A stretch of 64,000 nt of DNA. Origin: Nocardia araoensis NBRC 100135. Its GTDB lineage: Bacteria > Actinomycetota > Actinomycetes > Mycobacteriales > Mycobacteriaceae. A model generated the notes under the pieces. It was not told the DNA's origin. It saw nothing but the letters and a program-made list of their open reading frames with translations, and did not search any database. Shown here one piece after another: positions 7,709 through 16,407 of this stretch. Numbering within the stretch: position 1 is the stretch's first letter; every line of letters starts with the position of its first letter. Location: positions 1 to 64,000 of the forward strand of contig NZ_BAFR01000212.1 in the NCBI RefSeq assembly GCF_000308435.1. The letters run 5' to 3'. The translations under genes and the position numbers were made by a program.

Positions 7709-8986
7709 TCAGACCCTCGCGTGCCGCGCGCGACGCGTCCGCGGCGCGGGGGTGGGTTCCTTCGTCGTGAACGGGCGGGCCAGCAGCACCGCGATACCGG
7801 TGGTCAACGGCACCGAAAGCGCCAGCGCGATACCGCCGACCGCCGACCGCGCGATCTCGATGGCCACGGCGTCACCGGTCAGCACGTCGCGGATGGACCG
7901 CCCCGCCACGCTGAACAGCAGCAACAACGGCAGCGCCCCGCCGGCGTAGGCGAGCACCAGCGTGTAGACGGTACTGGCGATGTGATCGCGCCCCACGCGC
8001 ATCGCGGCGGCGAAAACCTCGCGCCGGGATGCCGACTGGTCGAGGGCGGCCAGCTCGAAGGCGGCCGACGCCTGGGTGATCGTGACGTCGTTGAGCACAC
8101 CGAGCGAACCGATGATGAATCCGGCCAGCAACAATCCGGTGATGCTGACGTGCTCGATGTAGGTCGCGACGTTCGTGTTCTGTTCCTCGGAGAGCCCGGT
8201 GAGCTGGGTCATCTCGATGGTGAGCCAGGACAGCGCGGCGGCGAGCAGCATCGAGGTCAGCGTGCCGAGCAGCGCCGAACTGGTGCGCAGGTTCACCCCG
8301 TGCGCCAGATACAGCACCGCGTAGAGGATCAGGGAGCCCGCCACCAAGGCGACCGGGATCGCCGGTTTGCCGTCCAGCAGGGCGGGCAGCAGGAACAGCA
8401 CCAGGACCGCGAAGGCGAACACCAGGCCCAGCAGCGCACGGACGCCGCGCCAGCGCGCCACCGCGATGATCACCACGACGAAAGCCACGACGATCAGGGT
8501 GAGCGGCAGGCCGCGCGAGTAGTCCTCGAACGAGTACAGCGGCGTCCCGCTCGGATCGGTCTGGCGGACCAGCCGGAGTTCGTCACCGGCGTGCAGATCG
8601 GGTTGTCCTGGGCCGGGCGCGATTTCCAGCAGCGTGCGGTTGCCCTTGTGCGGTCCGGATTCGATCTCGATCAGGCTGCGCTGGCAGGTGTAGGCGTTGT
8701 TGCGCGGCGCTTGGGGCTGGTCGACGAACACCTTGCCCAGCGACGGGCTGCCGCACGGCCCCACATCCTGGAGCACCACGGTGCCCGCCTCGGTCTGCAC
8801 CGCGCCGCCGCCCGCGTTCTGCATCGGCAGCGGGATGTCGATGTGCTGCTTGCTCGGCCACAGCGCGATCGCGCCGATGACGACGACGATCCCGATCGCG
8901 GTGAGTAGCCCGACGACCACGCGCGCCGCGGTCGCGCCGATCGCGATCGGCCCCGAATGATCGTGGTGATGGTGGTGGTCGCTCAC
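7709..8986 (-). CDS. YibE/F family multispanning membrane protein with a His-rich N terminus
   Basis: A 425-aa YibE/F-like protein. The N terminus contains five consecutive His and one more (SDHHHHHDHSG), then a membrane helix (about 18-45). An extracytoplasmic domain follows with two Cys in CGSPS and CQRSL, then about seven helices. The conserved YibE/F core is visible: EHVSITGLLLAGFIIGSLGVLNDVTITQASA, ending FSVAGRSIRDVLTGDAVAIEI. The biochemical role of the family is not established; it may be a transporter. The His cluster could bind metal. The GTG start has TAGGAGCG upstream. Confidence 0.85.
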   Translation of the reverse strand: MSDHHHHHDHSGPIAIGATAARVVVGLLTAIGIVVVIGAIALWPSKQHIDIPLPMQNAGGGAVQTEAGTVVLQDVGPCGSPSLGKVFVDQPQAPRNNAYTCQRSLIEIESGPHKGNRTLLEIAPGPGQPDLHAGDELRLVRQTDPSGTPLYSFEDYSRGLPLTLIVVAFVVVIIAVARWRGVRALLGLVFAFAVLVLFLLPALLDGKPAIPVALVAGSLILYAVLYLAHGVNLRTSSALLGTLTSMLLAAALSWLTIEMTQLTGLSEEQNTNVATYIEHVSITGLLLAGFIIGSLGVLNDVTITQASAAFELAALDQSASRREVFAAAMRVGRDHIASTVYTLVLAYAGGALPLLLLFSVAGRSIRDVLTGDAVAIEIARSAVGGIALALSVPLTTGIAVLLARPFTTKEPTPAPRTRRARHARV

Positions 8987-9124
8987 CGCGCTCCTACCTG
9001 TCCGATGTGTTTCCGCCGGGAGCGAGCCTAAAGGATTTCATTTTCAAGACTGTCGCGGCGGTTACCGAACACAGCGGATACACGGTCGATGCGAACCGAT
9101 CAGGAGAAAGAAGGAGTTAGAGGG

Positions 9125-9226
9125 GGGCGGCGGAGAGCAGGGGGATGTCTCCGCCGCCCGCAGGGCAGGCGGCCCAGGGGGGTAGGCGGCCTAACCCAAG
9201 GCCGGATATGCCCAGGGGGGGTAGGC
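9125..9226. repeat. Hairpin and two G-run repeats in the aspC/yibE intergenic region
   Basis: The 393-bp gap 8987-9379 has no gene. It contains a perfect 12-bp inverted repeat (GGGCGGCGGAGA, 9125-9136 with 9148-9159). It also contains two copies of GCCCAGG(n)TAGGC with runs of 6 and 7 G (9172-9187 and 9210-9226), 38 nt apart. On the minus strand the hairpin is followed by a pyrimidine-rich tail, so it could terminate aspC transcripts or form the yibE leader. An AT-rich element with AAAAGTACTT lies near 9268-9282. Confidence 0.5.
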
Positions 9227-9379
9227 AATCCGACCGGGCACTCTGAGTGCCGAGGACCACTGTACACAAAAGTACTTCTTTTGCGCTAGCTAGTCGCCAA
9301 ATCCGACAGGTATCCATACATCGGGTTTGTTTCCGGGCCGGAAGCGGGGCGATTCTATTGTCCGCCGCCGACCTTCCCA

Positions 9380-10633
9380 CTATTGGCGGTAGCTGGACAG
9401 GAAGTTGCCGAAGCGTTCGATAGCGACGGCGAGATCCCGGGCCCAGGGCAACGTGACGATCCGCAGATGGTCGTGGTGCGGCCAGTTGAAGCCGGTGCCC
9501 TGCACCATCAGGATCTTCTCCTGCAGAAGCAGATCCAGGACCAGCTTCGCGTCGTCGTGGATCTCGTACACGTTCGGATCCAGCTTCGGGAACGCGTAGA
9601 GCGCGCCCTTCGGCTTCACACACGACACGCCGGGGATCATGTTCAACCGCTCCCAGGCGACGTCACGCTGTTCGAGCAGCCGTCCGCCGGGCAGGATCAG
9701 GTCCTCGATGCTCTGATGACCGCCGAGCGCGACCTGAATCGCGTGCTGCGCGGGCACATTCGGACACAACCGCGAGGAGGCGAGCAGGTCGATGCCCTCC
9801 AGGAACCCGGCCGCGTGATCCTTCGGGCCGGTGATCGCCAGCCAGCCCGACCGGTAACCCGCGACCCGGTAGGCCTTGGACAGCCCGTTGAAGGTCAGGC
9901 ACAGCAGGTCGGGGGCCACGCTGGCCAGCGAGATGTGCTTGGCGTCGTCGTAGAGGATCTTGTCGTAGATCTCGTCGGCGAGCAGCAGCAGCTGATGCTT
10001 GCGGGCGAGGTCGGCGATCTGCTGGAGCACCTCCGCGGAGTACACCGCGCCGGTGGGGTTGTTCGGATTGATCACCAGCAGCGCTTTGGTCTTGTCGGTG
10101 ATCTTGGATTCGATGTCCGCGATGTCGGGCTGCCAGCCGTTGGCCTCGTCACACAGATAGTGGACCGGGGTGCCGCCCGCCAGGCTGGTCATGGCGGTCC
10201 ACAGCGGGTAGTCCGGCGCCGGGATCAGCACCTCGTCGCCGTTGTCCAGCAGGGCCTGCATGGTGATGGTGATCAGCTCGGAGACGCCGTTGCCGAGATA
10301 GACGCCGTCCACGTCCAGCTCGGGGAAGCCGGGCACGAGTTCGTAGCGGGTCACGATCGCGCGCCGCGCCGAGAGGATGCCTTTGGATTCGGAGTAGCCC
10401 TGGGCGTGCGGGAGCGCCGCGATGATGTCGCGCATGATCACGTCCGGCGCCTCGAAACCGAACGGAGCGGGGTTGCCGATATTGAGCTTGAGGATGCGGT
10501 GGCCCTCGGCCTCCAGCCGTGCCGCGTGCGCGTGTACCGGTCCACGGATCTCGTAGACGACGTTCTGCAGCTTCGTGGACTGCTCCAGAACACGCGGGGG
10601 GCGGTGCGGATGTTGAGGACTCACCCGTCCCAT
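9380..10633 (-). CDS. aspC: Aminotransferase AspC/AlaA type (class I/II, PLP)
   Basis: A fold-type I aminotransferase of 417 aa matching the actinobacterial AspC (Rv0337c-like) group. It is expected to transfer the amino group between alanine or aspartate and 2-oxoglutarate. Visible are the N-terminal EIRGPVHAHAARLEAEGHRILKLNIGNP, GNGVSELI, the PAPDYPLW segment, INPNNPTG (188-195), DEIYDKI, and the Schiff-base lysine Lys253 in NGLSKAYRVAGYRSGW. The C-terminal Arg for substrate carboxylate is in HLRIVTLPW. An ATG start gives the usual length. It is alone on its strand between intergenic regions. Confidence 0.92.
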   Translation of the reverse strand: MGRVSPQHPHRPPRVLEQSTKLQNVVYEIRGPVHAHAARLEAEGHRILKLNIGNPAPFGFEAPDVIMRDIIAALPHAQGYSESKGILSARRAIVTRYELVPGFPELDVDGVYLGNGVSELITITMQALLDNGDEVLIPAPDYPLWTAMTSLAGGTPVHYLCDEANGWQPDIADIESKITDKTKALLVINPNNPTGAVYSAEVLQQIADLARKHQLLLLADEIYDKILYDDAKHISLASVAPDLLCLTFNGLSKAYRVAGYRSGWLAITGPKDHAAGFLEGIDLLASSRLCPNVPAQHAIQVALGGHQSIEDLILPGGRLLEQRDVAWERLNMIPGVSCVKPKGALYAFPKLDPNVYEIHDDAKLVLDLLLQEKILMVQGTGFNWPHHDHLRIVTLPWARDLAVAIERFGNFLSSYRQ

Positions 10634-10733
10634 GGTGCCATCCGTCGCAACCGGATAAACCGCCTGTCCGAGCTCCCCACATGCCGCTACGCCCGCGACG
10701 GCGGCGGCTGCCGCGCCGGGTGTGACGTGTCAC

Positions 10734-12125
10734 TCAGTGGGCCGCGCCGCCCGGCGGGATGCCCTTGGCCGCCGTCGAGCCGCAGAATTCCTCGATCTGC
10801 TCGTCCAACCGGCGCGCTTCGACCGAGTCGCGGAAGGCCGGAGCCGCGATCCGCCTGCGCACGCCGGTCAGCCGCTCCTCGAGCTGCGCGATGCGTTTGT
10901 CCTCGTCGAGCCCGAGCACCGGTTGCAGCGCCTCGGCCGCACCGTCCAGGCTGCCGTTGATCAGGTGGGCGGCCGCGCAGTCGACCCTGGCCAGTGCCTC
11001 GGCGCCGTAGGAGCGCTGTTCGGACGGCCCGTTCGAATACAGCTCGATGGCTCGCTGGGTGGCGCCGAGCGCGGGCTCGGCCTGGCCGAGGTGGATGTAG
11101 GTGGCGCCCGCGTAGTAGTTGGCCTTCGCGTCGTTGAAGCCGAAGACTCCGCCCACTTCGTCGTGCAGCGTGTCGGTCGCGGCGATCTCACGGGCGTCGT
11201 CGGCCGCGCGGACGCAGCGATCGGTGTCGGCGGCGCTGCCCAGCGCCGACCAGATGCGCGCCTCGATATTGAGCAGGCGCACCTGCGCGGTCGCGGACTC
11301 GGCGAATTCCTGCCCGCTCTGGGCGAGCTGGACCGCCCGGCGGGGCCGCTGTGACCAGTACTCGATCAGCGCGTGCATGCCGCGGGTCCAGGCTCGAAGC
11401 CCGTTGTGCCCGCACAGCTCCGCGTAGGCCCAGGCGGCGCGGACCTGCTCGCCCGCGGCGTCGTAGTAGCCGAGGTCGGTACTCGCGTTGGCGAGCAGGC
11501 CCGAGAGCGTGCCCGCCAAGAGATACAGATGACCGGTATCGGCGGGCCGCTGATGGCCTTCCAGCAACCGATACACCCGGCGCCGCACCCGCACCATCTC
11601 CACCATCATCGGAACCGGCGGAATGCGCACGTAGTCGTTCGCGATGCGCACGACATCCGCGTCGAGCTGTTCCAAAGTGCTCGCACCGACATTGGTGCTC
11701 TCGGCCTTGCCGGCGTGCTCGCTGGCCTCGTGGGCAGCCGCCATGATCAGATCCCTCTCCGAAATCGCCGCCAACGCAGCACCTCTCATCGCACCAGCGT
11801 CAATGAGAGCCAAAAGATCCGCGTCGCTCGAATAATGAATGCGCGCCGAGGCGTCGGCAGCATCGAATCCCGGCGGGACGGCTCGATCGATCGCGGGCTG
11901 ATCGATCAATGCCGCGAACCGCGCCCGCACCACATCGTCGGACCGGGCCAGTGAGGTATCCAGAGCGGCTTGGTTGATCGGTCGTGGGTGAACCCGGACG
12001 CCCCCGGCTTCCCACTTCGACACCAAGCGTTCGTGCACGCCCAGATGGGCGGCGAATTCCCTGATGCTCATCCGCTTGGCATCGCGAAGGGCACGGGCCT
12101 CTTTGCCTGACCAATGCGTGACCAC
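10734..12125 (-). CDS. HTH transcriptional regulator with TPR-like C-terminal domain
   Basis: A 463-aa cytoplasmic regulator. Residues about 8-42 form an XRE-like helix-turn-helix (REFAAHLGVHERLVSKWEAGG). From about residue 150 the chain is a series of helical Ala/Leu-rich repeats with the spacing of TPR motifs (LYLLAGTLSGLLANASTDLGYYDAAGEQ..., AGATYIHLGQAEPALGATQRAIEL). Such proteins are common in Nocardia and Streptomyces, where the repeats are thought to sense a partner or peptide. The GTG start has GGAAGGA upstream. It is divergent from the small gene at 12301 with a shared 175-bp promoter region, which suggests control of that gene. Confidence 0.85.
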   Translation of the reverse strand: MVTHWSGKEARALRDAKRMSIREFAAHLGVHERLVSKWEAGGVRVHPRPINQAALDTSLARSDDVVRARFAALIDQPAIDRAVPPGFDAADASARIHYSSDADLLALIDAGAMRGAALAAISERDLIMAAAHEASEHAGKAESTNVGASTLEQLDADVVRIANDYVRIPPVPMMVEMVRVRRRVYRLLEGHQRPADTGHLYLLAGTLSGLLANASTDLGYYDAAGEQVRAAWAYAELCGHNGLRAWTRGMHALIEYWSQRPRRAVQLAQSGQEFAESATAQVRLLNIEARIWSALGSAADTDRCVRAADDAREIAATDTLHDEVGGVFGFNDAKANYYAGATYIHLGQAEPALGATQRAIELYSNGPSEQRSYGAEALARVDCAAAHLINGSLDGAAEALQPVLGLDEDKRIAQLEERLTGVRRRIAAPAFRDSVEARRLDEQIEEFCGSTAAKGIPPGGAAH

Positions 12126-12300
12126 GGTGTCATCCTTCCGAACGAACTCCTTCCAGAGTACGAGCGGTTTGTGAGCGCGGCCACAGCTGAAATGCGGCCC
12201 GTATCAATGGCAGCGGAAGGGCAGCGCAAGGCGGGTGAGCGGGCGATGCCGAATCACGCGGCGGGCCGCGACCATTGAGTCGGAAGGCAAGGAGTTCGCC

Positions 12301-12750
12301 GTGAATGTCGAGAAACTCAGGACCGTGGACGATTGGGTGGCGTTCTATCGGCACGAGTTCGGACTGCCGGTCACCGAGCGTGGCGGTTTCGCCATGCTGC
12401 CGATCACCGGACGCGTTTGCGTCGTCCACCTGCCGACCGCGCGTGCCGAGAAGGTGCGCGCCGCACTGGAACAGCAGGGAACGAGGGGTCCCATGTTGGC
12501 CAGGCAGATCCGATGGAGTTTCCTCGCCGAGCCCGACAGCCGACCGGGACCACAGGTGCTCGAGGCGCTCAATCGGCTGGATATCGGCCTGCCCGCCGTC
12601 GGCAGCGCCGTGATGTTGCCGACCGGCCTCGGCCGCTGGACCCGGGAAGGGTGCTTCTGGGTCAGCCCGCCGAGCCGCGGTGACACGCTTCCACCGCTGT
12701 CCGTAATCCTCACAACGGCGCTGGCGGTGGGAGCGGGCGGTGGGGACTGA
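12301..12750 (+). CDS. Small protein of unknown function (149 aa), paralogue of the protein at 15771-16283
   Basis: No family is recognised with confidence. It opens with a helix and YRHEFGLPV, continues with a VVHLPTARAEKVRAAL segment, then GPMLARQIRWSFL, LPTGLGRWT and a C-terminal WVSPP. The same order of elements occurs in the protein encoded at 15771-16283 (YYRRTCGLPV, VTMPTRLGQSV, GPIVG....WTFLI, ALPSPS, WIVPP), so the two look homologous. The opening resembles the first strand of Prim-Pol-like domains, but no metal-binding motif is seen. GTG 12301 has AAGGAG 7 nt upstream. It is divergent from an HTH/TPR regulator. Confidence 0.75.
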   Translation: MNVEKLRTVDDWVAFYRHEFGLPVTERGGFAMLPITGRVCVVHLPTARAEKVRAALEQQGTRGPMLARQIRWSFLAEPDSRPGPQVLEALNRLDIGLPAVGSAVMLPTGLGRWTREGCFWVSPPSRGDTLPPLSVILTTALAVGAGGGD

Positions 12751-12782
12751 TCACCTCCGCGGTCAGGTCCCCACCGCTGTCC

Positions 12783-12825
12783 GCCGGGTCCGCTTCTCCC
12801 GCACAGTCGACGAAGCGGACCCGGC
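12783..12825. terminator. Bidirectional terminator between convergent genes
   Basis: A perfect 14-bp inverted repeat (GCCGGGTCCGCTTC) with a 15-nt loop lies between the small unknown gene and dcd. A second, slightly imperfect stem (GGTGGGGAC) covers 12739-12778. Confidence 0.8.
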
Positions 12826-12830
12826 CCCGG

Positions 12831-13430
12831 TCAGCGTGATTCGGCGGCGTCGATCGCGGCGGCCGGAATCGGGAAGTTGAGGTAGGACCGCGAGGGAGTC
12901 GGTCCGCGCTGGCCCTGGTACTTCGAGCCCGCCACGGCGCTGCCGTACGGGTGCTCGGCCGGGCTGGTCAGCCTGAGCAGGCACAACTGACCGATCTTCA
13001 TGCCTGGCCACAGCGTGATCGGCAGATTGGCCACGTTGGACAGCTCCAGCGTGATGTGCCCGCTGAACCCGGGATCGATGAAGCCAGCGGTCGAGTGGGT
13101 CAGCAGGCCCAAGCGGCCCAGGCTGGACTTGCCCTCGAGGCGGCCGGCCAGATCGTCCGGCAGCGTACACACTTCGAGAGTGGAGCCGAGCACGAACTCG
13201 CCGGGATGCAGCACGAACGGCTCGCCCTCGGCCGGCTCGACCAGACTGGTGAGCTCGTCCTGCCGCTGCGCCGGATCGATGTGGGTGTAGCGGGTGTTGT
13301 TGAACACCCGGAACATCCGGTCCAGGCGCACGTCGATGCTCGACGGCTGGATCAGGTTCTCCAGCAGCGGCTCGACGCCGAGACGCCCAGCGGCGATCTC
13401 CGCGCGGATGTCACGATCGGAAAGCAGCAC
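12831..13430 (-). CDS. dcd: dCTP deaminase, dUMP-forming
   Basis: Converts dCTP to dUMP, combining deamination and pyrophosphate release, and so feeds thymidylate synthesis. The protein is 199 aa. Key motifs are [26 protein letters not shown] with [19 protein letters not shown], the [17 protein letters not shown] strand, and the C-terminal lid [15 protein letters not shown]. The [14 protein letters not shown] block matches the bifunctional deaminase/dUTPase of M. tuberculosis rather than the monofunctional enterobacterial enzyme. The ATG start opens directly on [12 protein letters not shown], as in relatives. It is divergent from an SDR gene. Confidence 0.95.
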   Translation of the reverse strand: MLLSDRDIRAEIAAGRLGVEPLLENLIQPSSIDVRLDRMFRVFNNTRYTHIDPAQRQDELTSLVEPAEGEPFVLHPGEFVLGSTLEVCTLPDDLAGRLEGKSSLGRLGLLTHSTAGFIDPGFSGHITLELSNVANLPITLWPGMKIGQLCLLRLTSPAEHPYGSAVAGSKYQGQRGPTPSRSYLNFPIPAAAIDAAESR

Positions 13431-13543
13431 GCGACGAGCGTAGCGCCTGCTCGCCGTGGCTCCTCAGCCGCACAGTGATATGGAGAGAACGATATCCTCG
13501 CATTCATTCGGGCGGCGCCGCCCGCGATCGAAGGGATGAACCG

Positions 13544-14317
13544 ATGACCGAGGGCTCGCTGTTCGACCTGACCGGCCACGTCGCCGTCGTCACCGGAGGC
13601 AATTCCGGCATCGGTCTCGGATTCGCCCGCGGGCTCGCGCGAGCCGGGGCCGACGTGTGTGTCATCGGCCGCAACACCGAGCGCAACGAAGCCGCCGCCG
13701 CCGAATTGCGCGCGTTCGGCGGGCGGGTGCTCGCGCTGAGCTGCGATGTCGGCGAGGAACAGCAGGTGATCGACACCATCGGCCGGGCGGCCGCCGAACT
13801 CGGACGCATCGACTCCTGCTTCGTGAACGCCGGTGTCAGCCAGGGGTTCATCCCGTTCGTGGAGACCGATCTCGCGGAATTCCGCCGGGTCACCTCGCTC
13901 AACCTCGACGCCGCGTTCGTGACGCTGCGCGAAGCGGCGAAGGCGATGCTCGCCCAGGGCGAGGGCGGCAGTCTGGTCGCCACCGCCAGCCTGGCCGCTC
14001 ATCAGGGCGTTCCGCGCGGGCAGTCCTACGCGGCCAGCAAGGCGGGGTTGATCGCCATGGTGAACTCGATCGCGGTGGAACTGGCCAAGCACGGCATCCG
14101 CGCGAACTCGGTGCTGCCGGGCTGGGTCGAGACGCCGATGACCGAGGACGCCTTCGCCTGGGACCGTTTCCGCGAGCGCGTCCACCCGAGAATCCCGGTT
14201 CGCCGCTGGGGGTTGCCGAGCGATTTCGAATCCGTCGCCGTCTACCTCGCCAGCCCCACCAGCGCCTACCACACCGGAGACACCCTGCTGATCGACGGCG
14301 GTTACAGCAAGTTCTGA
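13544..14317 (+). CDS. Short-chain dehydrogenase/reductase (SDR)
   Basis: A classical SDR of 257 aa. The cofactor loop is TGGNSGIG (17-24), and Arg43 after the second strand suggests NADP(H). The NAG motif is at about 95-97. The catalytic Ser149, Tyr162 and Lys166 lie in TASLAAH and SYAASKAG, and PGWVETPM is the substrate-loop segment. The substrate cannot be read from sequence. The ATG has AAGGGA upstream; the longer frame to 13475 has no ribosome site. It is followed 80 bp downstream by a PAP2 phosphatase on the same strand. Confidence 0.9.
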   Translation: MTEGSLFDLTGHVAVVTGGNSGIGLGFARGLARAGADVCVIGRNTERNEAAAAELRAFGGRVLALSCDVGEEQQVIDTIGRAAAELGRIDSCFVNAGVSQGFIPFVETDLAEFRRVTSLNLDAAFVTLREAAKAMLAQGEGGSLVATASLAAHQGVPRGQSYAASKAGLIAMVNSIAVELAKHGIRANSVLPGWVETPMTEDAFAWDRFRERVHPRIPVRRWGLPSDFESVAVYLASPTSAYHTGDTLLIDGGYSKF

Positions 14318-14397
14318 CGCGCTTCGGCCACGGCGGTGTCGTTCCAGCTGGTAAGGAGCCGGTTACCTTCGAGCGTCGGAGATGGCAACGTGGAGGA

Positions 14398-15111
14398 GTG
14401 ACCTCCCTTCGCATTCGCGGCATCATCGGGGTGCTCACCGCGTTGCTGGTGGTGTGCGCCGCGGCTCTCACGGCGGGCGTGGTCGGGAATCACGGTCCCG
14501 GCGGGTTCGATCGCGGCATCACCGATTGGGCCGTCGCGCACCGCAACGGCACACTCACACCGGTCGCGGTGACGGTCAGCGTGCTGGGCGGCACGCTCGC
14601 CATGACCGCCCTGGCCACTGCCACCTGCCTGGTCCTTTCCTGGCGGCGGCGCTGGACGGCGGCGGCGCTCGTCGCGATCACCGGGCTCGGCGGCGGGCTG
14701 CTCGTGCGCGGCGGCAAGCGACTGACCGACCGGGACCGCCCGCCCGTCGAGGAACACCTGATCAGCGTGTCCAACCAGGCGTATCCCTCCGGGCACAGCA
14801 TGGGCTCGTTCGTCGTGGTCGGCATCGTCCTCGCCGTCGCGCTCCCCGGCATCCACGGCCCCGCCCTGCGCGCCTGGACCGCGATCGCCGCCGCGCTGTT
14901 CGTCGTCGCGGTCGGCCTGTCGCGGATCTACCTCGGCGTCCATTGGGCCACCGACGTCCTCGGGGGCTGGTGCTTCGGGGCGCTCTGGCTCATCTTCTGC
15001 CTCACCGGCTACCGGTACGTGGCATCCGCCGACCGGGACAAAGCCGGAAACCACCCACCCCTTAGGGAGCCGGACGAGACCGTGACCTCTTCCAGCCATC
15101 GGACGAAATAG
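14398..15111 (+). CDS. PAP2-family membrane phosphatase
   Basis: A 237-aa integral membrane phosphatase of the type-2 phosphatidic acid phosphatase superfamily, likely to remove phosphate from a lipid phosphate or undecaprenyl pyrophosphate at the outer face of the membrane. All three signature motifs are present: K107-x6-R113-P114, PSGH (130-133), and S175-R-x5-H182-x3-D186. About six hydrophobic helices surround them. The GTG at 14398 is the only in-frame start near the first helix, although GGAGG sits only one base upstream, so the start is uncertain. Confidence 0.88.
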   Translation: MTSLRIRGIIGVLTALLVVCAAALTAGVVGNHGPGGFDRGITDWAVAHRNGTLTPVAVTVSVLGGTLAMTALATATCLVLSWRRRWTAAALVAITGLGGGLLVRGGKRLTDRDRPPVEEHLISVSNQAYPSGHSMGSFVVVGIVLAVALPGIHGPALRAWTAIAAALFVVAVGLSRIYLGVHWATDVLGGWCFGALWLIFCLTGYRYVASADRDKAGNHPPLREPDETVTSSSHRTK

Positions 15112-15218
15112 TTCGGATCCCATGTCGTTCGGCTGTCGTAAGGTTTGACGCGGTCGATGATCAGCCCGAACCCAGCCGGAACACTGGAGTGGATACGGCT
15201 CGATCATCCGGCCGGAGG

Positions 15219-15521
15219 TCATCGGCTGCGACGCCCATATCGTTCCGCCTCGGCAATTTCCAGAGACAAGCGCGCGATCCCGGCCTCCGCGATCTCTTTC
15301 GCGCGCCCGATGTCGTCGGTCGTCTCGGGATACGCGCGGATCAGCTTGCCCTGGTCGTCACCCAGCGTGACGCGTAACGTGCCATCGGCCTCGATGACCC
15401 GGATGACGGCACGGCCACCGTCGAAGGGCTTCGTCAACCAGTGGTCGGCGGCTGGGCCGCTCAGCACCCAACCGTCAGTTGCGTCGATCGCGCGAATCCG
15501 TGACCACCCGAAGTGCTCCAT
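15219..15521 (-). CDS. Hypothetical protein, 100 aa, last gene of a three-gene operon
   Basis: No family is recognised. It has a beta-rich first half (IRAIDATDGWVLSG, RAVIRVIEADGTLRVTLGDD) and a C-terminal amphipathic helix (IGRAKEIAEAGIARLSLEIAEAE). There is no signal peptide. The ATG lies one base after the stop of the small membrane protein, so it belongs to the same transcript. Confidence 0.65.
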   Translation of the reverse strand: MEHFGWSRIRAIDATDGWVLSGPAADHWLTKPFDGGRAVIRVIEADGTLRVTLGDDQGKLIRAYPETTDDIGRAKEIAEAGIARLSLEIAEAERYGRRSR

Positions 15522-15522
15522 G

Positions 15523-15771
15523 TCAGCTCGCCATCACGGTCAGCTGATGCGGGGCGCGGGGACGCTCGCCGTTCGTCTTCGGCCACACGCTCACGCCCTC
15601 CGCTACCTGCGAACGCTCCGTGGCCGTCATGGAAGACCGCCGGCGCAGGCACTGTGCGCAGCGAGAATCCTGAGCTTCCCCAGCGATTGGATGAGCCAAC
15701 AGCCTCATCCCGCCGAAGTAGCACGCCATCGTCCAAACGGCGGCGGCAACGGCCGCGACAGTCGCGGCCAT
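15523..15771 (-). CDS. Small membrane protein with a CxxC motif (82 aa)
   Basis: An N-terminal hydrophobic helix (about residues 2-23, AATVAAVAAAVWTMACYFGG) is followed by a basic cytoplasmic segment containing CAQCLRRR, a lone CxxC that could bind metal. The function is unknown. The start ATG overlaps the upstream stop (TGATG) and its own stop is one base before the next ATG, so the three minus-strand genes are translationally linked. Longer frames through this region (back to 16407, and another from 15859) are Arg-rich shadows. Confidence 0.6.
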   Translation of the reverse strand: MAATVAAVAAAVWTMACYFGGMRLLAHPIAGEAQDSRCAQCLRRRSSMTATERSQVAEGVSVWPKTNGERPRAPHQLTVMAS

Positions 15772-16283
15772 CAGTAGTCGTTCCTGTTCGTGCGGCCATC
15801 CGGCATTGCCCACCGAGTTGTCCGCTTCTCGTGTGCTCGATCCGCCCAAGCGCGCACACCGGCGATCACTACTTGCCCGGAGGGCCGAAACGGATTGCGC
15901 GGAGGGACTATCCAATGACGGATCGCTTCCGCCGAGGGCGATGGAAGCGCGATACTCGCCCCGGTCCGCGCGACGTTGACGTCCAGGCGAAACATCTCGG
16001 CGAACAACTTCACGTCGCTCACGTCGATGTCGGGCCGAATCAGGAAAGTCCACCTTCCGGAGCGCGGGTGCCCAACGATCGGCCCGACCGCGTGCCCGCC
16101 ATTGTGCAAGTAGGCCTTCACCGATTGACCGAGCCGCGTCGGCATCGTGACTCCCCACACGCTGCCCGCGCGAAGAACGATACGGCCCAGTTCGGGTGGA
16201 TCGATGACGACGGGTAGACCACAGGTCCGCCGGTAGTACTGACAACGGGACAGCAGGGTGTCCCCGAACGCTCCTTCGTCCAT
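15771..16283 (-). CDS. Unknown protein (170 aa), paralogue of the 12301 gene product
   Basis: First gene of the three-gene unit. It shares with the protein at 12301-12750 the ordered blocks YYRRTCGLPV, a short beta segment, VTMPTRLGQ, GPIVG, WTFLIRPD, ALPSPS and WIVPPRNP. The extra C-terminal 30 residues are basic. The catalytic function is unknown and no membrane segment is visible. It is divergent from an XRE regulator of the Scr1 type with a 213-bp AT-rich gap. Both paralogues therefore face an HTH regulator, which suggests that this family works with such regulators. Confidence 0.7.
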   Translation of the reverse strand: MDEGAFGDTLLSRCQYYRRTCGLPVVIDPPELGRIVLRAGSVWGVTMPTRLGQSVKAYLHNGGHAVGPIVGHPRSGRWTFLIRPDIDVSDVKLFAEMFRLDVNVARTGASIALPSPSAEAIRHWIVPPRNPFRPSGQVVIAGVRAWADRAHEKRTTRWAMPDGRTNRNDY

Positions 16284-16407
16284 CAGTAGACCTCTGCTCG
16301 TATCGAAGACGGTGGTTGGGCGCCAGAGCCTCGGTGGGCCAGCCGAAACGGCATCCCCACCGGCGCGTAACTAGGAGACCACCAGGCAGATACCACTGCC
16401 CTATCAC

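Noticed and set aside
7721-8908. A 395-codon plus-strand frame opposite the YibE/F gene
   Set aside because: Gln/Arg/His-rich shadow with no recognisable domain.
15523-16407. A 294-codon minus-strand frame spanning the three-gene operon
   Set aside because: Its N-terminal two thirds are Arg/Ser-rich and out of frame with the 170-aa protein that shows homology; only the last 82 codons look real.
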